Assembly: GCA_964487845.1 (NCBI GenBank)
Contig: CAZASK010000004.1
Span: 24,196-88,195, forward strand
DNA from: CAZASK01 sp964487845
GTDB lineage: Bacteria > Chlamydiota > Chlamydiia > Chlamydiales > FEN-1388
Length of the DNA: 64,000 bases
Direction: 5' to 3'
Within the stretch, counting starts at the first letter, position 1. The number at the start of each line of letters is the position of its first letter. A program made the translations under genes and the position numbers. Under the pieces are notes generated by a model. It saw only the letters and a list, made by a program, of their open reading frames with translations, was not told where the DNA came from and did not search any database. Positions 26,291-36,423 of this stretch are shown here, piece by piece.

Positions 26291-29200
26291 ATGTCAGAAC
26301 TTGAATACGAAGAGCTTACAACCACATCTCGACATACCAATGTTGTGGATACAAAAGCGAATCGCTCTTTCGATGAGGAAGAGTATGGTGATAAAAAGTC
26401 AGCTTCCAAGTATGATGACGATGTATTTCAGATGCATTTTGATCAGCTTAATATACGCCTGGCATCCGATGATGTTATTCGTGACAAGTGGTCACGTGGA
26501 GAAGTAAAGAAGCCCGAAACGATTAACTATAGAACATTTAAACCAGAAAAAGGTGGCCTGTTCTGTGAGAAAATCTTTGGACCTACACGCGATTGGGAAT
26601 GTTCTTGCGGAAAATACAAGAAAATCAAACATAAAGGCGTAGTCTGCGATCGTTGTGGCGTTGAAGTAACGATGTCTAAAGTAAGACGTGAGCGTATGGC
26701 TCATATCGAGCTTGCAGTGCCTGTCGTCCATATTTGGTTTTTCAAGACCACGCCTTCGCGGATTGGAAATATCTTGGGGATGTCTACAGCAGATCTTGAG
26801 CGTGTAATCTATTATGAAGAATATATTGTTGTCGACGCTGGACAGACAGAATTACAGAAAAAGCAGCTGCTCACAGAAGTAGAGTATAGAGAAGCTCAAG
26901 AGCGCTATGGTAGAGATGCCTTTTCTGCAAAAATGGGTGCTGAAGCCATTCGTGAACTTCTGGCAACAGAAGATCTCAACGCGCTCCTTGTAGAGCTAAA
27001 AGACAAGCTGAAGAAAACAAAATCTCAGCAAGCAAGAATTAAAATTGCGAAGAGATTGAAGATCGTAGAGGGTCTCATTAACTCAAGCAATAGGCCTGAT
27101 TGGATGGTGTTGTCTGCAGTTCCTGTGATTCCACCAGATTTGAGACCTTTAGTGCCTCTTGATGGCGGGCGCTTTGCTACTTCAGACCTCAACGATCTCT
27201 ACAGACGGGTAATTAATAGAAATAATCGTTTAAAGACGATTTTAAAGTTGAAAACACCAGAAGTCATCGTACGTAACGAAAAGAGAATGTTGCAGGAAGC
27301 TGTAGATGCTCTCTTTGATAACGGCCGTCATGGACACCCTGTTGTTGGCGCTGGAAATAGACCATTGAAGTCTCTTGCTGAAATGCTAAAAGGGAAGCAA
27401 GGTCGTTTCAGACAAAACTTACTTGGTAAGCGCGTAGACTATTCTGGCCGTTCTGTTATTGTGGTAGGTCCTGAATTGAAGTTTAACCAATGTGGTATTC
27501 CAAAAATCATGGCGCTTGAGTTGTTTGAGCCGTTTATCATCAGAAGGCTGAAAGAGCTCAACTACGTGTATACGATTCGATCTGCTAAGAAGAAGATTCA
27601 AAGACAAGATCCTGAGGTCTGGGACGTACTAGAAGAGGTTATTAAGGGCCATCCAGTGCTGCTGAACCGAGCTCCTACTCTGCATAGACTTGGTATTCAG
27701 GCATTTCAACCTGTGTTGATCGAAGGAAAAGCGATACGCGTACATCCTCTCGTCTGTACCGCCTTTAACGCGGACTTTGACGGTGACCAGATGGCTGTTC
27801 ACGTGCCTCTGTCTGTAGAAGCACAGCTTGAAGCAAAAACATTGATGATGGCACCAGATAACATCTTCTTGCCATCTTCTGGTAAGCCTGTTGCTGTTCC
27901 TACTCAGGATATGACATTAGGTCTTTACTACTTGATGTATGACCCACTCTATAATCCTGAAGAGCATGGTCGCAAAATTAAGGTCTTCAAAGACGCAGCT
28001 GAGGTGATGCTCGCTGTCAATGGCGGCGGCAGCTGGGAGTGGAGAGATCTGAAGCCTGCTGCAAATGGAAAGCTTCTCTTTGCAGGACGTGGTTTACATA
28101 TCCATGAAAAAATTAAACTCAGAACGCCGAATGGTATCATTGAGACGACACCAGGACGTGTGATCTTCAACTCGATTGTACCTACAGAGCTTGGCTTCCA
28201 AAACTACAACTTGCCTAAAAAGCGGTTGAGTGAGCTTGTGCTCGAGTGCTACAAGAAAGTGGGGATGGAAGAGACTGTTCGTTTCCTTGATAACTTGAAG
28301 AATTTGGGCTTTAGAGAGGCAACAAAAGCTGCGGTTTCTATGGGTATCTGCGATGTGCGTATTCCAGATACGAAGCCTAAAATTTTGAAAGATTCACAGG
28401 CGAAAGTAGACATTGTCCGCAAGCAGTATGATGATGGTATCATCACGGAAGGTGAACGCAAGTCTAAGATCGTTACTATATGGTCAGAAGCTTCTGATAC
28501 CCTCTCTGAACAACTCTTTAAGCTTTTGACTGAAGTGACTGACAGTCGCTTGAATCCGCTCTTTATGATGATGGATTCTGGTGCTCGAGGTAACAAATCT
28601 CAGGTGAAGCAGCTTGGAGCGCTTCGCGGATTGATGGCGAAACCATCTGGTGAAATTATTGAATCGCCGATTACGGTGAACTTTAGAGAGGGTCTAGGAC
28701 CTCTTCAGTTCTTCATTTCTGCTCACGGTGCTCGTAAAGGTCTTTCTGATACAGCGTTGAAGACGGCTGACTCAGGGTATCTAACACGAAGACTCGTAGA
28801 CGTAGCTCAGGATGTGATTGTCACAGAAGAAGATTGTGGTACACTCAATGGTATTGAAGTGTCTGCGATTAAGCAAGGTCAAGAAGAGCTACTGCCTATC
28901 AAAGATAGAATCTTCGGTCGTTGTGTGTGTGATGACATCTTCTTACCAGGAGATAAGACCAAGGTGTTGGCAAGGTCAGGTGATATACTGACAGCGCATC
29001 AGGCAGAAGCAATCGACAATGCGGGTATTGAAATTGTACGCATTCGTTCTGTGCTCACTTGTGAGACAAAGCGTGGCGTGTGTGCAAAATGTTATGGCCT
29101 CAACTTGGCAAACGGCAAGCCTGTCAGCCAAGGCGAAGCTGTTGGTATTATTGCGGCACAATCCATCGGTGAACCTGGTACGCAGCTGACGATGAGAACG

Positions 29201-30565
29201 TTCCACTTGGGTGGTATCGCGACTGCTGGGGCATCACCTGAGCTTGTGACTACGAAAGCTGGGATCTTGATTTGTCTTGATGTCCGCTTCGTACAAAACG
29301 AAGAAGGTCAGTGGATTGCCCTCAATAGAAACGGCTCTATCAATATCGTAAAAGATGAAGGCCGTACTATCGAAGAATATAAGAAGCTGCTAGCGACAAA
29401 GACGCTAGAGCCACTGCAGACATTCACGGTTGAACTTGGCACGCGCATGCTGTTTACAGACGGTGCAAAGGTCGAGAAGAACATCATTATCGCAGAGTGG
29501 GAACCGCACAATGTGCCTATTATCTGTGATAGACCAGGATATGTTCGCTACGAAGACCTCGTTGAGGGGATTTCAACGCAAAAAGATGTCAACAAGCAGA
29601 CAGGACAAGTAGAGTTAGTAGTAAAGCAGCATAGAGGAGAGCTCCATCCGCAGATAGCTATCTACACACAGAAAAATGGTGACGAGCTTGTCGGTACCTA
29701 TGCGCTTCCTCCAGGTGCTATTATTTCTGTTGCAGAAGGCGACTATGTAAAAGCGGGGCGTTTGCTTGCTCGTATTCCTCGTGGTGCTATAAAGACTCAG
29801 GATATTACGGGTGGTCTACCTCGGGTAGCTGAGCTATTTGAAGCAAGAAGACCAAAAGACTCAGCAGAGATTGCGAAGATCGATGGTGTTGTTGACTTAG
29901 GTGTTGCTCAGAAGAATAAGCGACTTGTTGTTGTACGTGATGAAGATACTGGTGTTGAAGAAGAGCATCTCATCCATCACTCGAAGCATCTTATTGTACA
30001 GCGTGGTGATCATGTTGTAAAAGGACAACAGCTGACAGATGGCCTTGTGATTCCTCACGAGATGTTAGAAGTGTGTGGTGTCCGAAGATTACAAGAGTAT
30101 ATGGTGACACAGGTTCAAGAAGTATATCGTCTGCAGGGTGTAGATATTAATGATAAACACATTGAAATCATCGTCCGTCAGATGTTGAAGAAAGTACGCA
30201 TTATCGACGCTGGTGACACATGCTTCCTCTTTGGTGAAGAAGTAGACCGTAAAGAGTTCGATAAGGAAAATGCTAAGGTAGCAAAAGAGGGTGGAAAGCC
30301 AGCACAAGCGGCGCCATTGCTCTTGGGTATTACAAAAGCTTCATTGGGCACTGACTCCTTTATTTCAGCTGCATCCTTCCAAGATACGACAAGAATCTTG
30401 ACAGAAGCAGCATGTGCAGGAAAAACAGATAGCTTACGAGGGTTTAAAGAGAATGTTATCATGGGACATATCATCCCTGGTGGTACTGGCTTTAAACTCA
30501 ATAAATTCGCAGATCAAGAATCTGAAGATAGCCTTGATTTCGATTTCGTAAGTGTGCCTGCATAA
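26291..30565 (+). CDS. rpoC: DNA-directed RNA polymerase beta' subunit
   Basis: 1424 residues. N-terminal zinc site (CSCGKYKKIKHKG, CDRCGVE), the catalytic loop NADFDGDQMAVH near residue 493 with the three Asp that hold the active Mg ion, the second zinc site (CETKRGVCAKCYG) and the bridge-helix/trigger-loop region GEPGTQLTMRTFHLGG. A C-terminal region of about 1190-1420 completes it. AGGAGA precedes the ATG, 39 bases after rpoB. Slightly longer than I recall for Chlamydia, partly from an acidic N-terminal extension (residues 1-45). It ends 23 bases before a strong terminator. Confidence 0.98.
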   Translation: MSELEYEELTTTSRHTNVVDTKANRSFDEEEYGDKKSASKYDDDVFQMHFDQLNIRLASDDVIRDKWSRGEVKKPETINYRTFKPEKGGLFCEKIFGPTRDWECSCGKYKKIKHKGVVCDRCGVEVTMSKVRRERMAHIELAVPVVHIWFFKTTPSRIGNILGMSTADLERVIYYEEYIVVDAGQTELQKKQLLTEVEYREAQERYGRDAFSAKMGAEAIRELLATEDLNALLVELKDKLKKTKSQQARIKIAKRLKIVEGLINSSNRPDWMVLSAVPVIPPDLRPLVPLDGGRFATSDLNDLYRRVINRNNRLKTILKLKTPEVIVRNEKRMLQEAVDALFDNGRHGHPVVGAGNRPLKSLAEMLKGKQGRFRQNLLGKRVDYSGRSVIVVGPELKFNQCGIPKIMALELFEPFIIRRLKELNYVYTIRSAKKKIQRQDPEVWDVLEEVIKGHPVLLNRAPTLHRLGIQAFQPVLIEGKAIRVHPLVCTAFNADFDGDQMAVHVPLSVEAQLEAKTLMMAPDNIFLPSSGKPVAVPTQDMTLGLYYLMYDPLYNPEEHGRKIKVFKDAAEVMLAVNGGGSWEWRDLKPAANGKLLFAGRGLHIHEKIKLRTPNGIIETTPGRVIFNSIVPTELGFQNYNLPKKRLSELVLECYKKVGMEETVRFLDNLKNLGFREATKAAVSMGICDVRIPDTKPKILKDSQAKVDIVRKQYDDGIITEGERKSKIVTIWSEASDTLSEQLFKLLTEVTDSRLNPLFMMMDSGARGNKSQVKQLGALRGLMAKPSGEIIESPITVNFREGLGPLQFFISAHGARKGLSDTALKTADSGYLTRRLVDVAQDVIVTEEDCGTLNGIEVSAIKQGQEELLPIKDRIFGRCVCDDIFLPGDKTKVLARSGDILTAHQAEAIDNAGIEIVRIRSVLTCETKRGVCAKCYGLNLANGKPVSQGEAVGIIAAQSIGEPGTQLTMRTFHLGGIATAGASPELVTTKAGILICLDVRFVQNEEGQWIALNRNGSINIVKDEGRTIEEYKKLLATKTLEPLQTFTVELGTRMLFTDGAKVEKNIIIAEWEPHNVPIICDRPGYVRYEDLVEGISTQKDVNKQTGQVELVVKQHRGELHPQIAIYTQKNGDELVGTYALPPGAIISVAEGDYVKAGRLLARIPRGAIKTQDITGGLPRVAELFEARRPKDSAEIAKIDGVVDLGVAQKNKRLVVVRDEDTGVEEEHLIHHSKHLIVQRGDHVVKGQQLTDGLVIPHEMLEVCGVRRLQEYMVTQVQEVYRLQGVDINDKHIEIIVRQMLKKVRIIDAGDTCFLFGEEVDRKEFDKENAKVAKEGGKPAQAAPLLLGITKASLGTDSFISAASFQDTTRILTEAACAGKTDSLRGFKENVIMGHIIPGGTGFKLNKFADQESEDSLDFDFVSVPA

Positions 30566-30588
30566 ACTTTTCTTGCGTTCGATTGTTT

Positions 30589-30624
30589 ACCCACTTCGTA
30601 AATTAAGCGAAGTGGGTTTTTTTT
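30589..30624 (+). terminator. Intrinsic terminator of the rpoBC operon
   Basis: ACCCACTTCG (30589-30598) pairs perfectly with CGAAGTGGGT (30608-30617), nine-base loop, followed by eight T residues (30617-30624). A textbook intrinsic terminator. Confidence 0.93.
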
Positions 30625-30691
30625 AAGTCTTTCAAAATGCTCTCTCGATATAATTGTAAAATTTTAAAATTGGTGCGGCAACAAGGCCTAT

Positions 30692-30720
30692 TTGCATTGC
30701 CGTGAATTGTTTTTTATAGT
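30692..30720 (+). promoter_or_regulatory. Promoter of the ankyrin/HEAT gene
   Basis: TTGCAT (30692-30697), 17-base spacer, TATAGT (30715-30720), 35 bases before the start codon. Placed just after the rpoC terminator, it makes the ankyrin gene an independent unit. Confidence 0.6.
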
Positions 30721-30754
30721 ATAACATTATTTATTTTTTTAAATAGGATATATT

Positions 30755-33700
30755 ATGAATAATAATCTGCAATTAAATCCAATTCCACAAATACAAAATA
30801 TTAATAATCCAGAAATTGAGATCGAAGTTCAGCCGAATAGAGAAGATCTTCCTATTCCAACTGAGGAACAGGTGATTGAAGAAATACATCATATGAATCC
30901 CAATATTCCGAATTGTCAGAAAAAACCTTTAGAAGTGCGAGATGAACTCGGGCAAACAGCATTATTTCTTGCTGCAAAAAATGGGGATTATAATGAAGTC
31001 ATTAAATTGCTCAAATTAGGGTATGATGTAAATAGTCAAGATAACGAGGGCTCTACCCCACTTCTTGCAGCAATTAAATATTTTGATCGTTCAGTATTTG
31101 ATGCGGGTAAAATCAATTATACTGGTAAACAAGTTTCGTTGATAAAAGTATTATTAGAAGCTGGAGCAAATCCAAATCTTGCTGGAAAAGATGGCTATAC
31201 GGCCTACGATTGGGGGTTGACATTACTCACTGAAGTCCCAGACATTCTTCGGGTATTAGCTCAATTAAAAAGAACTGCGCCTCGTTTTACAAATAGAGCT
31301 GTAGATCTTCTTTTGGCAACGATCTGTAATGGAGCACGTGGCGATGTTTTTACCCTCGATCGTGATGATTTCTTTGTATGTCTTGACCTATTTCCCGAGT
31401 GTGATTTTATCGGCGAAGAAGGGGGGACTTTTTTGCATGTCTTAGCAAAAAATAATGATAGAGAAGGCGTGGAGATCTTCGCAGAAAAATACCCTCATGT
31501 ATTGAAAAAATACCTCAATTATCAAGGCAAGCAACAAGACTTTTCTATCAACCCATCCTTTTTACACTTGGCTCTCGAAAAGTGCCAAGATTTTTCTTTA
31601 GCGGAGTGTTTCATAAAGAAAGGAGCTTCTATTGATCTTCTGAGCAATCTTTTATTTGAATATGACCTTTCGATAGAGCTACTGAATTGGCTGATTGAGA
31701 AGGGAGTCGATATCAATACGCAAGATTCTGAAGGAAATACTCCATTACATTATTGGATTGATCACTCCTACAACTCTCAAGCTCTTGCGCTTTCAGAAAA
31801 ACTCATCGCTTCTGGAGTTGATATAACCGTAAAAAATAAAAATGGAGAAACAGCGATTGATAGAGCAGTGGCATGCGAAAATAGAAGAGCGTTAGAGTTG
31901 ATCTCTCAAAGTCCTCAAGCTCTTACTATCAATCGATCTGCCATTCATGCAGCAGCTCAGAGTGGAGATGTAGAGATTTTTGACAAGCTGCTTCCAACAG
32001 CGGATCTTCATGAAAAAGATTGCTTTGGCTTTTCTCTAGCAGAAGCGGCTGTCTATTCAGGAAATATTGAAATTGTAAAAAAGCTTCATGAAAAATCGCC
32101 TTTACAAAAGCTGTGTCCTCTCTCATGGAATATGCCTGAAACAAGCTCTCTTTTATATTTAGCAGTACAATGTAAAAATACAGATATTTTTGATTTCTTG
32201 CTTCAGTGTGGTTTCAAAGAGCAGCTGGAGGATGAATCTAGCCACGCACAGCAGATCCTTTCCTGTGCGATAGCAAATAACTGGGTCTACGGAATCGATT
32301 GGTTTTTAGAGAAGATGCCTCAGTCATCATATATGTGGAAGTATGAGAATCTTGCTACAGTAGCGCTTCAGCATAGTCATGAAGCTGTTTTAGAGCGCTG
32401 TTTTTCAGTTTTAAAATTGAATGATAAAAGGATATTTCTGGCAAGTCTACATTCAAAAAATATTAAATATGCTACTTTACTATTGCCGCACGCTGATATT
32501 TCCATACAAGATAATCGGAAAAATACAATTCTTCATCTTGCAGTAGAAATGGGCGATAAGGGCTTTGTCGAAGAAGTGTTGAAGCAATGTTCGAGTGAAT
32601 ACTTGTTAACAGTAAAAAATGAAAAAAAAGAGACAGTTCTTGATGTAGCACTGCAAAAGGGTGATAAAGAGATTGCGCATCTTATTTTCAACCATATCAA
32701 GAGCTGCATGTTACAGAACTCAAATGAGCTTTCTGAAGGCAATAAACAGCAGCTGATTATACAAGCCGTTAGACTTGGGATCGTCCAGGAGTTACAAGAG
32801 CTTCTGGAGCGCCCAACTTTTACATGTGATTTAGCAAAAGTGATAGCGCCTTATATAGCGAGCTCCTTATGTAAAGTTGATCTTCTTTCGTATGCCGCAT
32901 TGCTAGGGAAATCTGAGATAGTCAGTCTACTCCTTGAGAAAAAGGCTCCTCTGCAGATTTCTTATGAGTATTCCAATAGCGAGCTCCTTATTGTCGATAA
33001 GTCGCTTTTTTGCGCGCTACGCTCGAAAAATCCTGTTGTCTTAGAGATGATCTACAATGCATATTGTGCTCAGAATAAGACGCCATTTTATGAAAATCTT
33101 TTCGAAGAGATAGTTGCAAGTAAAGATGAAGCAGCGCTTGAAGGCTTCTGGTCTCTCTATATACGCGCACATAATCAGCATCTTGACAAGGGACAGACAC
33201 ATTCTTTGACAAAGCTGTTACTCAAATTGCCGAAAAAACTATCTTCCTTGCATATCCTGAAACATGGCATGAGTCAGCAAGTCCCTTACACTGATCTTAC
33301 AGACTATCTTGAAGAAGTCATTTTATTTTGCCAAGATCTCAAAGAGCATCAACGTTCAGCATTACGAACAAAAAAGCAACTTGAAAATGATCTGCAGCAG
33401 ATCTTCTATCATATATTTCAAGGGATGAACCCTGCTCTAGGACAAGAAAAGCATATTTTAAAAAAGATCAGTGAAATGCTGAAAAAGGTAGAAACAGCAG
33501 AAGACTATGGACTTTTGTTCACTGCCTTGCAAGTGACACCTTCTTCTGAATCAGCGAAAGATGCGTGTGAAGTGGGACAGTATATCAATCAATACGGTTC
33601 CTTTCCTTCTAGGGAGTTATTAAAACTCAGTACTGAGACAGAGTTGACGAATGAAGAAAAACAGCAGGTGCAGAAATTATTTTCGAGAGGGGATTCCTCT

Positions 33701-35728
33701 GATATTGTCTCTTGGCAGAAAAAGTGGTTTGCCTATGTCTCCATCTATCGAAGTAGGCAAGGGCTTGCAGACTGTCACCGCGTTTTGAAGAATTCACAAA
33801 ATTATCCAGAAATTCTTCTTCATGTGATGCGGGCTTTAGAGTCGATAGCCATTTCTAGGCTCAGTAAGCAGCTTGCGAATAAACAGATCAAGTTGCTCAT
33901 GGCTATTGCTCAGGAGGATAAAAGTGACGATGTGCAAATAGGAGCCATCAAAGCTATGAGTGCTCTTGCGTCCTATTCGAATCATACTGACATTGTTCGC
34001 TTTCTTGTAGAGAAGTTGGAGCACGATGCTTCTCATATGCCTGTAAAATTAAAAATAGCGATCTTACAATCTTTTGATAAGCTCATGCAGGTAGGATGTG
34101 AGGCGGATAGCGAGCTTATTGATGCAGCACTTCTATTGACTGACGATACAGATGATGATGTTCGATGGCAAGCGGTCTGCTTTTTAAGTGCTACGACGCA
34201 TGAAAAGGCATTATTACGCGCTTTGGAGATGATACAGAACCCAGCATGTGCGGGTCGATATGATGAGCAATATGGGCGAAATAAGTACAACAGAGTAGGG
34301 AATTTTCTGACATTCAGAAGTAGGCCCCATCATCTGCATGATAACCGCGCAGCACTTTTAGAGCGAATAGAGCACAACTTATGTGCGCTTTACCTACGTG
34401 ATACGCAGTTTCTCAATCAAGTAGAAGAGATCTATAATGAATTTGTTGAGAAGCCATTATCGCATCCTGAGCTTGTGCGCGTTCGAAATGAGTTGAACGA
34501 GCACATGAAAGACAGTGTTCGTTATATGGGGACCCCTCTCTTTTTCCCAGAAGATAGCTCTCTTATCAGAGGTTTGTCGAATCGTAAGGGGAAGGATTCT
34601 TTTCAAGAGTCCATACGTGATTTTATCAAAAAAGGGTCTGGTACATGTGCTTTAACTGATTTTGAAGCTCGCAATGACGGAGGAACATGGAAAAAGATTG
34701 GCCATATTTTTGCTTCACATAACGCAGACCTCTTCTTTGGTGAAGAAACAGGTTGTACCTATTTTTCTGCTGGTAAAGAGAGCGATGTGAATGAAAGTGC
34801 GCTTATTATTTTTTCTAGTGGCTACTATGAAAAAGAGGCTTTAGCGGGACAGGCGCGTATAGAAATTGAGGGGACCTATAATAATGTTTTATATAGAGGG
34901 ATACCAAAAAGTTGGACTACAGCACTCTATTTACCCCTTTCATTTCAATCAGATATCAAAGCTTTATCTGGGGACGTGTCTATAAAGGAGGTTAAAAAGA
35001 CTCTTACTCACGAGACCTTTAAGGATCTGTCGGAAAAAGAGCTCAAGGAGCTAAGAAGACAGCTTAAAGCTGAAGAAATTGATTGGACGAGCAAAGAGCT
35101 TAAAAAGGTTTCATTTTCATCGAAAATTCGCTTTTTTCCTAAAGGAAATGCCGCTGAAGTGAAAAAAAAGTTGGTTGAGGATGGGCTGAAATTTGTATCG
35201 GAAGATGATGTACGCGAAGCGACAATCAAAAAGGTGATCGGAAGAGAGCTTGTTCGCAAAATGTATCGTGAAAAACAGAACAATCCTATTTTATTTTCGA
35301 TGCCAGAGCATCTGATTACTGAGCTTTCGATGCAAGATTTTTTCAAAGCTTATAAGTCTTTTAAAGACATGTTGCCAAAACAAATCAGCACAGTGTTGCC
35401 AGATGAAGAGGTAGTAAACAACTACGAATATAAAAATGTTGAAACTATTGAAAATGTATTTATAGAAGTGCAAGGTTCTATAAAAGGAAGAGCTCTCTTT
35501 CGTCTTGTCATCTTATCACTTCTTTCTTTGCAAAACAATAAGCAATTGACTGTTTCTGATGTGGCTCGTAGTTTGCGATTCAATCCAGAGTTTTTTGGTT
35601 TGACATCCGAAGATGTCAAAGTAGTGATCGCTTTGATTGAAGGAGATAAGAATAGTGTGCAAAGTGGACATATACAGCAGCATATGTTTGAGCGTCTTTC
35701 TCAAGAAATATTAAAAATGAATTGGTAA
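30755..35728 (+). CDS. Giant ankyrin/HEAT-repeat protein, candidate effector
   Basis: 1657 residues, ATG preceded by AGGA at 30746-30749. Residues 1-60 are Asn/Pro/Glu-rich and probably disordered. From about 65 to 750 there are at least ten ankyrin-type units, for example GQTALFLAAKNGDYNEVIKL, GNTPLHYWIDH, NTILHLAVEMGDKGFVEEVL and DLLSYAALLGKSEIVSLLL. Residues about 1025-1160 look HEAT-like (VQIGAIKAMSALASY; DDDVRWQAVCFLSA). Residues about 1285-1440 form a different, beta-rich part (ALIIFSSGYYEKEAL; GRPKSW-like YRGIPKSWTTALYL), which I do not recognise; it could be an enzymatic domain. No signal peptide or membrane span. Large eukaryote-like repeat proteins of this type are often secreted into host cells; secretion is inferred. 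It is followed after two bases by a GNAT-like gene. Confidence 0.82.
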   Translation: MNNNLQLNPIPQIQNINNPEIEIEVQPNREDLPIPTEEQVIEEIHHMNPNIPNCQKKPLEVRDELGQTALFLAAKNGDYNEVIKLLKLGYDVNSQDNEGSTPLLAAIKYFDRSVFDAGKINYTGKQVSLIKVLLEAGANPNLAGKDGYTAYDWGLTLLTEVPDILRVLAQLKRTAPRFTNRAVDLLLATICNGARGDVFTLDRDDFFVCLDLFPECDFIGEEGGTFLHVLAKNNDREGVEIFAEKYPHVLKKYLNYQGKQQDFSINPSFLHLALEKCQDFSLAECFIKKGASIDLLSNLLFEYDLSIELLNWLIEKGVDINTQDSEGNTPLHYWIDHSYNSQALALSEKLIASGVDITVKNKNGETAIDRAVACENRRALELISQSPQALTINRSAIHAAAQSGDVEIFDKLLPTADLHEKDCFGFSLAEAAVYSGNIEIVKKLHEKSPLQKLCPLSWNMPETSSLLYLAVQCKNTDIFDFLLQCGFKEQLEDESSHAQQILSCAIANNWVYGIDWFLEKMPQSSYMWKYENLATVALQHSHEAVLERCFSVLKLNDKRIFLASLHSKNIKYATLLLPHADISIQDNRKNTILHLAVEMGDKGFVEEVLKQCSSEYLLTVKNEKKETVLDVALQKGDKEIAHLIFNHIKSCMLQNSNELSEGNKQQLIIQAVRLGIVQELQELLERPTFTCDLAKVIAPYIASSLCKVDLLSYAALLGKSEIVSLLLEKKAPLQISYEYSNSELLIVDKSLFCALRSKNPVVLEMIYNAYCAQNKTPFYENLFEEIVASKDEAALEGFWSLYIRAHNQHLDKGQTHSLTKLLLKLPKKLSSLHILKHGMSQQVPYTDLTDYLEEVILFCQDLKEHQRSALRTKKQLENDLQQIFYHIFQGMNPALGQEKHILKKISEMLKKVETAEDYGLLFTALQVTPSSESAKDACEVGQYINQYGSFPSRELLKLSTETELTNEEKQQVQKLFSRGDSSDIVSWQKKWFAYVSIYRSRQGLADCHRVLKNSQNYPEILLHVMRALESIAISRLSKQLANKQIKLLMAIAQEDKSDDVQIGAIKAMSALASYSNHTDIVRFLVEKLEHDASHMPVKLKIAILQSFDKLMQVGCEADSELIDAALLLTDDTDDDVRWQAVCFLSATTHEKALLRALEMIQNPACAGRYDEQYGRNKYNRVGNFLTFRSRPHHLHDNRAALLERIEHNLCALYLRDTQFLNQVEEIYNEFVEKPLSHPELVRVRNELNEHMKDSVRYMGTPLFFPEDSSLIRGLSNRKGKDSFQESIRDFIKKGSGTCALTDFEARNDGGTWKKIGHIFASHNADLFFGEETGCTYFSAGKESDVNESALIIFSSGYYEKEALAGQARIEIEGTYNNVLYRGIPKSWTTALYLPLSFQSDIKALSGDVSIKEVKKTLTHETFKDLSEKELKELRRQLKAEEIDWTSKELKKVSFSSKIRFFPKGNAAEVKKKLVEDGLKFVSEDDVREATIKKVIGRELVRKMYREKQNNPILFSMPEHLITELSMQDFFKAYKSFKDMLPKQISTVLPDEEVVNNYEYKNVETIENVFIEVQGSIKGRALFRLVILSLLSLQNNKQLTVSDVARSLRFNPEFFGLTSEDVKVVIALIEGDKNSVQSGHIQQHMFERLSQEILKMNW

Positions 35729-35730
35729 GC

Positions 35731-36372
35731 ATGCAAGTAGATTCTATGTTACATACAAAAATATTGAAAATAGAAGAAGTTGAAGCTGTAAGCCAGCAAG
35801 TGGGCGACTGGGAAAAGCGCTTGCAGCAGTCGTCTGTAAAGAGTTGGAATATGTATCAGCAGCAGCAAGCAAGTATCAAGCTTATTGCTGACATAAAGAA
35901 AGTGTTTCAGCAGTATGCAAAGGAACAGTCATTTGGTGTTGATGAGGTCTACATATCGACTACAGATTCCGATTCTCAGAATCCGTCTCCTCTTCACGCT
36001 ATCAGTATTGTCTCTGTAAAAAAACAACCGTTGAAGGCAAAATGTGGAATGTTGATAGGTGAGCAAGAGATGATGGTTGTAAAGTGTCTTCTTACTGCTC
36101 CTCAAAACCTTGATTATGAAAAACAGAGAAATGTCCAAGGTGCTGGTACGTCGCTTCTTTCTCATATAGCGTATGAAACATCGAAAAGAAAATTACCCTA
36201 TATTGCGCTTGGAAGTAAGTATTCGGCAGAGCGGTTTTATGAAAAACAGGGCTTTTATAAAGAGCGTACTCTGCATTGCGATGCGGGGAGTGCGATGTTT
36301 CTTTCAAAACCTGGAATAGATGCGCTTATAAAAAAGACTCAAGGACTGCACAAGATGATCAACGACAAGTGA
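35731..36372 (+). CDS. GNAT-type acetyltransferase-like protein
   Basis: 213 residues from the ATG at 35731, two bases after the stop of the ankyrin gene (TAA at 35726-35728), so translation is probably coupled; no separate Shine-Dalgarno is seen. The C-terminal half has GNAT features: a strand then the acetyl-CoA loop NVQGAGTSLLSHIA (Q-x-x-G-x-G/A type), and the motif SAERFYEKQGFYKE, which corresponds to the typical A-x-x-F-Y-x-x-x-G-F end of GNAT domains. The first 90 residues are helical and unusual for the fold. Substrate unknown; the pairing suggests it modifies, or serves with, the ankyrin protein, but that is inference. Confidence 0.7.
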   Translation: MQVDSMLHTKILKIEEVEAVSQQVGDWEKRLQQSSVKSWNMYQQQQASIKLIADIKKVFQQYAKEQSFGVDEVYISTTDSDSQNPSPLHAISIVSVKKQPLKAKCGMLIGEQEMMVVKCLLTAPQNLDYEKQRNVQGAGTSLLSHIAYETSKRKLPYIALGSKYSAERFYEKQGFYKERTLHCDAGSAMFLSKPGIDALIKKTQGLHKMINDK

Positions 36373-36380
36373 TGCTTGTC

Positions 36381-36414
36381 ATCGCTCTCTTCACAAGGTG
36401 TGGCAGAGAGCGAT
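36381..36414. terminator. Bidirectional hairpin terminator, GNAT/groEL
   Basis: ATCGCTCTC (36381-36389) pairs with GAGAGCGAT (36406-36414); a T-rich run starts at 36421 on the plus strand. It separates the plus-strand ankyrin-GNAT unit from the convergent groEL gene. Confidence 0.6.
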
Positions 36415-36423
36415 AGTCGCTTT

